32,138 bases of DNA, taken from contig JAFQDK010000008.1 of the NCBI GenBank assembly GCA_017399305.1, positions 1 through 32,138 on the forward strand. The letters are read 5' to 3'. The stretch comes from Clostridia bacterium (GTDB taxonomy: Bacteria > Bacillota > Clostridia > Oscillospirales > CAG-272). Both the position numbers and the translations under genes were made by a program. Positions 1 to 6,600 of this stretch are shown piece after piece. The notes beneath the pieces are model-generated. The model searched no databases. It saw only the letters and a list, made by a program, of their open reading frames with translations, and was not told the origin of the DNA. Each line of letters opens with the position of its first letter. Position 1 is the stretch's first letter.

Positions 1-420
1 CATCATTTCTCTACGTTCGGCGTACCATGTGTGCGTATGTTTGCCACGAAAAACATAATTATAAAAAGTACCTCTTGGAACATCCAATGCATCGCATAAA
101 AGATGAATGCTATACCGCCCTTGTAACAATTCCATAGCCGGCAGTTTCACATCCAAAGTATTGCTTGGCGAGCATCCTGATTCTTTAATTACCTCGATAA
201 TGCTCTCCAACCGTTTCACTCTGCTTTCAAGTTTTCGATAATCTTTGACAGTAAGCTCAATATTTTTGGGTGCCTTTATTTCCCGGCTTTGCGAAATCCA
301 ACCATATATGGTACTGCGTGCAATTCCAGTTTCTGTTACTATGTCTGCTACAGATTCATTGTCAATTAAAAAACGATTAACTATCGCTTGCCGTTCAACT
401 TCACTATGTCTTTTACCCAT
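1..420 (-). CDS. IS3-family transposase, N-terminal part (cut by window edge)
   Basis: The gene reads leftwards from the ATG at 420 and stays open for 140 codons to the window edge, so its 3' end is missing. Residues 21-43 (ESVADIVTETGIARSTIYGW) form a helix-turn-helix like the OrfA part of IS3 transposases. Residues 57-80 are a short leucine-rich coiled coil, as in OrfA multimerisation zippers. Residues 103-124 (YSIHLLCDALDVPRGTFYNY) resemble the start of OrfB (HTH_21). The OrfA-like and OrfB-like parts are in one frame here, without the usual -1 frameshift. The DDE catalytic domain would lie outside the window. An AAAGGAG ribosome site lies about 9 bases upstream, inside a hairpin loop. The family call is by motif and order; the exact IS group is not determined. 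Confidence 0.85.
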   Translation of the reverse strand, partial: MGKRHSEVERQAIVNRFLIDNESVADIVTETGIARSTIYGWISQSREIKAPKNIELTVKDYRKLESRVKRLESIIEVIKESGCSPSNTLDVKLPAMELLQGRYSIHLLCDALDVPRGTFYNYVFRGKHTHTWYAERREMM

Positions 421-454
421 GATACAATCATCTCCTTTAAGAAGATTGTATCAT
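419..454 (-). promoter_or_regulatory. Hairpin over the transposase start codon and ribosome site
   Basis: Bases 419-429 (ATGATACAATC) and 444-454 (GATTGTATCAT) are a perfect 11-bp inverted repeat with a 14-base loop. In the transposase mRNA the AAAGGAG ribosome site falls in the loop and the first two bases of the AUG fall in the stem. Such a structure could limit translation, as known for several insertion sequences. The structure is seen; the regulatory effect is inferred. Confidence 0.6.
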
Positions 455-506
455 AACACCAGAAGTGTTGCCATATTGTCAAAATGGTAGAAAAAACTAC
501 AAATAT

Positions 507-516
507 ATGGTATAAT
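507..516 (+). promoter_or_regulatory. Extended -10 promoter of the Pycsar-like operon
   Basis: TGGTATAAT (508-516) matches the extended -10 consensus TGnTATAAT. No good -35 box lies at 17 bases, which is normal for extended -10 promoters. It sits 33 bases before the first ATG of the operon at 550, whose ribosome site is AAGGAG (536-541). Confidence 0.6.
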
Positions 517-549
517 AAATGCAATAACATTTTTTAAGGAGAACCAACC

Positions 550-1101
550 ATGGGAAATGATCATGAAAAAGTAAAAACCATAGAAATAAAACAGGCCTTT
601 TTATCAAATGCGATATCGGATATTTCTGCATATATTCAATTAGCAGATACTAAAGTGTCAATAATTATGGCTGCAGTTGTTGCTATTTTAGCCGGTATTG
701 CCACTTGCTACGAGCCTATTGAAACTGCTATTTTGGATATTACGCCATGCAGTTGGATTGGTGTACTGTTTATAATATTTGCATTACTATGTACAATAAG
801 TATCATTTTGGTTTTCATGTTCGGTTTATTGACTGTTAGAGCCCATTCAAGTGTTATAAATTACAAGTCGAAGTGGTTCTTACCAAAATCAACAAAGGAA
901 TACTCATTTGATGAGTTTTCGAAAGATGTACAAAAAATGAGCGATGAAGATATTATTAAAAATATGGCTGCAGAACTATACAAGTTAAATGATATAAATC
1001 GCCAGAAAATGAAAACGTTAAAATGGACTTTAGTTTCATTTTCTTCCGTGCTTGTAACCATAGCGACTATTGGGATTCTCTTTCTGGTAAATATAATATG
1101 A
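550..1101 (+). CDS. Pycsar-type transmembrane effector (PycTM/DUF5706-like)
   Basis: A 183-residue membrane protein. An amphipathic N-terminal helix leads into LADTK (31-35), followed directly by a hydrophobic segment (36-54). This 'aDTK + membrane helix' junction is typical of the DUF5706/PycTM family. Further membrane segments are at about 69-96 and 160-181, with a charged cytoplasmic helical stretch (105-158) between them. In known Pycsar systems PycTM is activated by a cyclic pyrimidine nucleotide made by a neighbouring PycC cyclase and damages the membrane, stopping phage growth. Here the neighbours are two nucleotide cyclases 8 bases downstream, which supports the call. Family membership rests on motif, size, topology and context; ligand and toxicity are inferred. 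Confidence 0.75.
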   Translation: MGNDHEKVKTIEIKQAFLSNAISDISAYIQLADTKVSIIMAAVVAILAGIATCYEPIETAILDITPCSWIGVLFIIFALLCTISIILVFMFGLLTVRAHSSVINYKSKWFLPKSTKEYSFDEFSKDVQKMSDEDIIKNMAAELYKLNDINRQKMKTLKWTLVSFSSVLVTIATIGILFLVNII

Positions 1102-1109
1102 GGTATTAA

Positions 1110-1832
1110 ATGAATATTGACGTACAAAAAGTTTACAACAGTACTTGGGAACATTATCAACAAGCAAAAAAGAATGCTTTAGAACGTAGGTTTATGCTTG
1201 AGCATAAGGATACCGCCATATCCGATGTAATCCCTGGATTTGAAGCCGACAAATTAGAGTTTGGCTCATTTGATAAAGAAAACTATGCTGTTCTTTTTGT
1301 GGATATGAGAAATTCCACTTTAAGAGCACAGAATGTTGGTGCAGAAAAAACTTTTCTTACAATGCATGTTTATTTAACCGCCTTACTCGAAGTTGTTAAA
1401 CATCATCACGGAAAAGTTGTTGATATTATGGGCGATGGATTGATGGTGTTTTGGGGCGGTCACAAAGCAAGAGAAGATGAAAATGAAACAAATAAATTTG
1501 CTGTACAAAATGCCGGTCTTTGTGGCCGTGATATGTTAACAATTTGTAAAAACGTTATTAATGTTATCATAGAAAAAGAAAGCCTTGGCACACCGATTGA
1601 TATTGGTGTTGGCATAACTTTTGACAGTGTTATTGTAACAAAAATTGGCATTCCTGGCTCGTACGATGTAAAAGCATTTGGCGATTGCGTTAATACGGCC
1701 TCAAAATATTCAGCTAAAGTTACAAATCAAGTAAAAGTATCTAAAAAGGTAAAAGAATTGTGGCCTAAAGGCCCCAATGGAACAATACACTTCACCTCAA
1801 TAAATGGTGAAGATGCTTACTTGTTATCGTAA
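1110..1832 (+). CDS. Class III nucleotide cyclase, PycC-like (first of two)
   Basis: 240 residues, essentially a single cyclase catalytic domain (about 58-240) after a short helical N-terminus, with no membrane segment. The first metal Asp is D65 in LFVDMRNST and the second is D109 in MGDG. The ribose/transition-state motif is GDCVNTASK (191-199), with Asn195 and Lys199 where most adenylate cyclases have Arg. The residue four before the second metal Asp is Asp105, not the Lys of adenylate or Glu of guanylate cyclases, so purine specificity is not supported. It follows the PycTM-like gene by 8 bases (ribosome site GAGG overlapping its end) and precedes a second cyclase by 14 bases. Role proposed: make a cyclic pyrimidine nucleotide upon phage infection. 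Product identity is unproven. Confidence 0.8.
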   Translation: MNIDVQKVYNSTWEHYQQAKKNALERRFMLEHKDTAISDVIPGFEADKLEFGSFDKENYAVLFVDMRNSTLRAQNVGAEKTFLTMHVYLTALLEVVKHHHGKVVDIMGDGLMVFWGGHKAREDENETNKFAVQNAGLCGRDMLTICKNVINVIIEKESLGTPIDIGVGITFDSVIVTKIGIPGSYDVKAFGDCVNTASKYSAKVTNQVKVSKKVKELWPKGPNGTIHFTSINGEDAYLLS

Positions 1833-1846
1833 TAAAAGGTGACTAC

Positions 1847-3208
1847 ATGAATGAAAGAATAATAAAATCAGAAACAGATTTGCTTTCCACGGCTATCAAA
1901 AGAATATTTGATACTGAAGTATTGGAAAAAGATTTATCAGGAAAACTTCCTAAACTAGAAAGCTTACATGATTCTAATAAGATTTACACAGGCAAAGCAT
2001 CGGTTTTATTTGTAGATATGCGTGGATCAACAAAATTACCTGAACAATTTGATGCAGAACAGCTTGTTAAAATATATAGAAGTTATATTAGAACGATTGT
2101 TCAAGCAGTCCGCTATTCAAATGGAGTTGTTCGCGATTTCATGGGAGATGGTATTTTGGCCGTCTTTATAGATGATGACAATGGTAAATCCGAAGATAAA
2201 GCTGTTTATGCAGCACGCTATATTACCACCGCTATTGATAAATTTCTTAATCCTATTTTAGACGAAAAATTCAACCATCGTATATCCTGTGGAATTGGAA
2301 TACATACCGGAGAAATATCTCTTTCAAAGGTCGGAATGAAAGGTAAGGAGCAAGACGAAGAAACGGAAAGTGAATTTGGAATAGCTTGGATAGGAAACAG
2401 CACAAACCTTGCATGCAAACAATGCGGGGCTGTTGAATGCGGCACCATTTTTATAAGCACTTCAACTTATTCGAAACTGTCAAATATTAACAAGAAAGAT
2501 ATTTGGCGCTCAATTGATATTCAAAAAGGAAGCAGCTTGCTGAAAGGTTATGTTGCAGAACATTACTATTTAGCTCTTGATGAAGAAGTCACGCCTTGTG
2601 TACCAGATGGACAAAGCGCACCTACTGATGTTTTGTTACTAATTCAAAACAAAATAGACGAATTAGCGAAACAATCTGAAATGTTAGGAAAAAAAGAACA
2701 AGATTTAAATGATAGACAAAAAGAGTTGCGCGGCAAAGAAATGGTATTATCTAAAAAAGAAGAACTTTTGAACACAAAATCCGACATGCTAAATCTCTCA
2801 AAGTATACATTTCTATGTGATGTATTAGGAAGCGGACATTGTAAACATGATTATGTTACTGCCATGGGGCAAGAATTTTGGGAAGAAAAGTTAGAAGAAA
2901 CCATTTCTGCCGGAGAAGAAATCGGAAAAACGGAACATGAAGTAAAACAAGATGTGAGTTACGCAATGGTTAGCATATATGAAGATTTAGAATTGTATGA
3001 TAAAGCTTATGACTTTCTAGTTGAGCAAGCAACTGGCTGCAGTTGGTTACTACTATCTGTGGTAAAGAAAATTGTAACCAAAATAGGGTATTGTGATGCA
3101 CTAAAAGACGCACTATATTCTAGATTATCTAAAGGCGACCTTCCTTATAATAAACAAAAAGAGTTCGAAGAAATTAAAAATTGGCTCGTTTTTGAATTTG
3201 AAAAATAA
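1847..3208 (+). CDS. Class III nucleotide cyclase with C-terminal coiled coil (second of two)
   Basis: 453 residues. The catalytic domain (about 50-245) has metal residues D57 (FVDMRGST) and D101 (MGDG), GIGIHTGE (149-156), and WIGNSTNLACK (181-191) with Asn187 and Lys191. As in its neighbour, the purine-selecting position carries Asp (D97). A charged insertion (about 164-177) precedes the WIGN motif. Residues about 262-320 are a heptad-rich, Lys/Glu-rich coiled coil, followed by a helical domain (about 320-453) that I do not recognise. Ribosome site AAAAGGTGA is at 1834-1842. It may sense infection and signal through its own product, or pair with the first cyclase as a heterodimer. Both retain full metal sites, so each could also work alone. 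Confidence 0.78.
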   Translation: MNERIIKSETDLLSTAIKRIFDTEVLEKDLSGKLPKLESLHDSNKIYTGKASVLFVDMRGSTKLPEQFDAEQLVKIYRSYIRTIVQAVRYSNGVVRDFMGDGILAVFIDDDNGKSEDKAVYAARYITTAIDKFLNPILDEKFNHRISCGIGIHTGEISLSKVGMKGKEQDEETESEFGIAWIGNSTNLACKQCGAVECGTIFISTSTYSKLSNINKKDIWRSIDIQKGSSLLKGYVAEHYYLALDEEVTPCVPDGQSAPTDVLLLIQNKIDELAKQSEMLGKKEQDLNDRQKELRGKEMVLSKKEELLNTKSDMLNLSKYTFLCDVLGSGHCKHDYVTAMGQEFWEEKLEETISAGEEIGKTEHEVKQDVSYAMVSIYEDLELYDKAYDFLVEQATGCSWLLLSVVKKIVTKIGYCDALKDALYSRLSKGDLPYNKQKEFEEIKNWLVFEFEK

Positions 3209-3264
3209 AGCAATTCGATATTAAATCTTTTTCTTTTTTCACCCTCAAAAAAACGATTGCCCTA

Positions 3265-3370
3265 TTTGCACCCCCTCCCCTCTTTTGAGCCGTAAATTTT
3301 GCACCCCCTTTGAGCAAAAAATATGCAATTTGCACCCCCTCCCCTCAAAAAAGGGGCGATTTGCACCCCC
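3265..3370. repeat. Four spaced TTTGCACCCCC direct repeats
   Basis: Copies of the 11-mer begin at 3265, 3298, 3329 and 3360, spaced 33, 31 and 31 bases. The first and third copies extend to TTTGCACCCCCTCCCCTC. The in-between sequences are short (about 20 bases), unlike each other and purine-rich. Function unknown; possibly iterated protein-binding sites. Confidence 0.75.
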
Positions 3371-3403
3371 CTATTTTTTCTATCAATTTATGCATTCTCA
3401 CAC

Positions 3404-3441
3404 AGAACGAAAAGCACCCATATGGGTGCTTTTTTCGTTCT
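3404..3441. terminator. Terminator-like hairpin downstream of the cassette
   Basis: AGAACGAAAAGCACCC (3404-3419) pairs with GGGTGC...CGTTCT (3424-3441) around ATAT, with a T-run in the right arm. It is near-symmetric, so it could act on both strands. It is the first strong hairpin after the second cyclase, about 195 bases downstream. Confidence 0.55.
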
Positions 3442-3457
3442 CTTTTGCTGTGGTAAT

Positions 3458-3528
3458 GATTTGTAACCGCATTGTATCCCGAAGGGAGACATCAGGGCTC
3501 GCATAGCAAGACCTTGGGGTTACAAATC
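3458..3528. repeat. 11-bp inverted repeat enclosing a small hairpin
   Basis: GATTTGTAACC (3458-3468) and GGTTACAAATC (3518-3528) are perfect inverse copies 49 bases apart. Inside is a small CCCGAAGGG hairpin (about 3478-3486). The right arm continues into CCCGCCCCCGCAACCA, which resembles a tRNA acceptor end with CCA. No complete tRNA fold can be made. Confidence 0.55.
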
Positions 3529-3549
3529 CCGCCCCCGCAACCAGAATGA

Positions 3550-3577
3550 AAAAGAACATCTGTACGGATGTTCTTTT
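3550..3577. terminator. Terminator-like hairpin
   Basis: AAAAGAACATC (3550-3560) pairs perfectly with GATGTTCTTTT (3567-3577) around TGTACG. The right arm ends in T-rich sequence. It follows directly on the tRNA-like 3' end. Confidence 0.6.
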
Positions 3578-3584
3578 CGTTTTG

Positions 3585-3622
3585 CAATAAAACCGTTCTC
3601 AAAACTGAGAACGGTTTTATTG
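3585..3622. terminator. Strong bidirectional hairpin
   Basis: A perfect 16-bp stem (3585-3600 with 3607-3622) has a six-base AAAACT loop and A/T-rich outer ends, so either strand would give a U-rich tail. It probably insulates the plus-strand cassette from the minus-strand surface-protein gene. Confidence 0.7.
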
Positions 3623-3657
3623 TTTATAAACATTTCATCAACCAAAAAGAGGATCTC

Positions 3658-3694
3658 AAAGGCACCCAAACATTAAGGTGCCTTTGATGTTTTT
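3658..3694 (-). terminator. Terminator of the giant surface-protein gene
   Basis: AAAGGCACC (3658-3666) pairs with GGTGCCTTT (3677-3685), starting 13 bases beyond the stop codon at 3699. On the minus strand a CTCTTTTT run follows shortly; the plus strand also has a T-run (3690-3694), so it may work both ways. Confidence 0.7.
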
Positions 3695-3698
3695 CGAG

Positions 3699-6600
3699 TT
3701 ATTCGATTCCCTCGCAAAATCTCTGCATAAGTGTTGCAATTTCTGCTCTGGTTGCAGTATCTTTGGGATTGAGTGTGTTTGCGCTCTTACCCTTGATAAG
3801 ACCTGAGCCAACTGCATACTGAATCGCCTCTACTGCATATTCAGAAATGTTATCAAAATCGGTATAAGAGTTGATATCTGCTTTTGTAGAAATGTCATAT
3901 CCCTTATACTGCATGTAACGATAAAGCATTGTTGCCATCTGCTCGCGGGTAATTTCATCGTTTGAGCCATACTCAAAGCTACTATAGCCGTTAACTATCT
4001 TTTCAGCCGTTGCCCAACGTACTGCCTCTGCATACCATGCATCCTGCGGCACATCTTCAAAGGTCATCAGATAGTTGACAACAGGGCTGCCTTCCATACG
4101 CCAGAGTATAGTAACAAGCTGTGCACGGGTTACTTTACTGTCTGGTCCAAACATTGTGTCGCCCATGCCGACCATAAGGCCGTTTTCAAGTGCATAGTGC
4201 ACTCCATCGTGATACCATGCGGTATAAACAAGATCAGAGAATGCAGCCATCGGGCAAGTTTCCTCAGTACATCCAACCTCTTCAAAGATAGCCTCAACAC
4301 GGTAAGCTCTTGTAATTTCAAGAGTGTACTCGGTCTTAGCACCAACACTCACACCGTCAACAAGGATTTCCTTAAGAACATATCCTTCGTTAGCAGTCGT
4401 CTTGAACGTAACCTTTTCGCCCTTTTCGTATTTCTGCTCTCCCTCGGGAGTGATCCTACCTCCTACTGTTGCAATAATTGTAACTTTGTAAGTGTCAGAA
4501 GATGCGGAGGGACCGCCACTTAATCCGCCACCATACGAAGGAGTATAAGTTTTTTTATAGTAGCCTACTGCAAACGGTGAAAAGCTGTTAACTGTAAATT
4601 CAATTCCGCTATCTGTCTTTACCGGTGTAATGGTTTCGGTATCTCCAATGTTATGACCGTCCATATCACTTGTAAACATATGAATTACAGTAAAGTTATA
4701 GGTTTTATCCACCTTATCTGCAATATCCTCATAAGGAATACAAACCTTTATGCCGCCTGCAGGATAATGCTCTGCAGTTGCCTCAAGCCATGTTTCGCCG
4801 CCGTCGGTGGTGTACTTGAGAACTATATCAAATACGGTAGTATTCTTATAGCTCTTATCAACCTTTGTAACCTCAGTGCGAAGTGCCTTTTCAAGTTCAT
4901 CAAGCTTTGTATACTTTCCGGTAAGGCTTTCGGGAACCTCCAAAAGTTCGCCAAGAACTACCTGATACATCAAAGCCTCTGCTGTAAATGTAAGTTCGTT
5001 TACATCGCTTACGGTAATGGTGTAGCTACCATCGCCGTTGTGAGCAACAGTGATGTCATCACTTTCAGCATCGCCGAAAATGTCAAACTCATTTACAATA
5101 AGCTTTTTAAAGTGATGCTCCTCTTCGGGGGTTACTGTGAAGGTAATGTCGCCACCATCACGGATTTCGGTAGCGGGTGCTGTATCATCGGGAGTGCGTA
5201 CTACATCGGTAATTGTGTAGCCGCCGTCCGATACAGGAATGGTATATCCCTTATACTCTGTGAATGTAAGCACTACGTCTGTCTTTTCGGTAAGTTTTTC
5301 GATAGTGAGTACATTTGAAAGATTGTCAACAGTATTGCCGTTTACAGTCCATGATGCAACCATGTCTGCGTTATTCTCGCCATTCATCGCGGGAGATGCG
5401 GTGAATACAACTGTGCTGTTACCAACTACACGAACAGGCTCTGTAGATGTGGGATAAATCTCGACACCGCCTACACTTACGCTTGCGGTAGACACATTAC
5501 CTGTTTCACATACTACGGTAAAGGTTACGTCGTAGCGAATTGCTTCCTTGAAAGCTGCGCTTACTTCAATATCCTTCTTGATATCGGTTATTGTAAGCTC
5601 TGCTCCGCTTTCGTTGTCAAGCACTCCGTCAACAGTCCATGCATCAAACTGATAGTAAGTGTCGGGAAGTGCGGTAACTGTAACGCTACCGTTTCTTGAA
5701 ACGGTGATTTCCTCCTCACTTACCGAGCCGTTTTCACCCGATGTTACGGTAACAGTATAGGTGGGACGAGAAATGATTTCAACGCTGACGGTAACATCAC
5801 CTGTAACTGTAGTTGTGTAGGTGAGGGCTGCATCGGAAGTGCCGGTCATTTCGTAACCGTCGGGAGTTTCGCCGTTAACTGTCCACTTACTTACCATGTT
5901 TGTGCCTGCAGGAGTTACTGTAATAACAAGCTCTGCATCATGGTCAACGATATCTCCACTCTTTACCTTTTCGCCGTTTGCAGTAACACGGATAGTACCA
6001 TTTTCGCCAACAGTTTCAAAAGCTACGGTGTAGCCGTCGGGCTCAAATACCGCCTCAATGGTGGTATCACCGGTGACAGTAAGAGTAAGGGTTTCGGTAG
6101 TTTCATCATGCTTCTTGCCGTTTACCTTCCAAGAACCAAACTTGTAGCCGTCAAGTGCGGTTGCGGTAATGGTAACCTCGTCGCCCTCTGCTACATAGGT
6201 TCCGCTTGCGGTTTCACTTGCAAGTGTACCGCCGGTAGTATCGGTATAAGTTACGGTAAAGCTGTTGCGCTCAAGCATCGCTTCAACAGTGAATGTATCT
6301 ACGGGTGTGTCAAGCGCTGCTCCGTTTTCAACAACCCATGTAAATGTGCTGCCGCTAACGCCCTGGCTTACGCCGTTTACAAGCCAATCACAAACGCCAT
6401 AGCCGATTTCGGGACTTGCGGTAAAGGTAAGACTTGTGCCGCCACGTGCCATACCCTCATCGTTGAGAGTAGCCACGCTGATGCTGCCATTTTCAATCTC
6501 GGTTTCTATAGTGTAAAGTATCTCACGGAACTGTACAGTAATTGCAGTTTCATCGTTGCCGTTCGATACATAGGTGTACTCGGTCATACCCTCGGTACCT

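Larger units (their letters stand above)
508..3208 (+). other. Two-cyclase Pycsar-like defence cassette
   Basis: One promoter and three genes with gaps of 8 and 14 bases encode a membrane effector and two soluble cyclases. Base composition is clearly more A/T-rich than the large genes to the right, and the cassette lies between a transposase and a repeat-rich non-coding stretch. All of this fits a mobile defence island. Described Pycsar systems pair one cyclase with one effector; two cyclases are unusual. Confidence 0.65.
3209..3698. other. 490-bp gene-free junction between defence cassette and surface-protein gene
   Basis: No credible gene is present; a 73-codon frame at 3285-3506 is built from C-rich repeats and a hairpin. 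The stretch contains four TTTGCACCCCC repeats (3265-3370), an 11-bp inverted repeat (3458-3528), a tRNA-like 3' end (about 3514-3543) and four hairpins. It may be an element boundary. Confidence 0.6.

Noticed and set aside
245-490. 81-codon plus-strand frame
   Set aside because: It is antisense to the transposase gene, which has clear HTH and zipper motifs and a ribosome site.
1110-3208. Ordinary adenylate cyclase signalling genes
   Set aside because: No Lys/Asp purine-selecting residues, no sensor or cAMP receptor nearby, and a PycTM-like effector in the same operon.
3265-3370. CRISPR array reading of the TTTGCACCCCC repeats
   Set aside because: Repeats are only 11 bases with about 20-base gaps, there are no cas genes, and the gaps share purine-rich character.
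3285-3506. 73-codon plus-strand frame
   Set aside because: It is made of the C-rich repeats and a terminator-like hairpin, with no ribosome site and no recognisable product.
3458-3528. Integron attC site
   Set aside because: The arms do not match the RYYYAAC/GTTRRRY core sites and no integrase is nearby.
3458-3543. Intact tRNA gene
   Set aside because: The 3' end looks tRNA-like, but the T-arm loop is one base too long, no matching acceptor 5' strand exists, and no anticodon arm can be formed.
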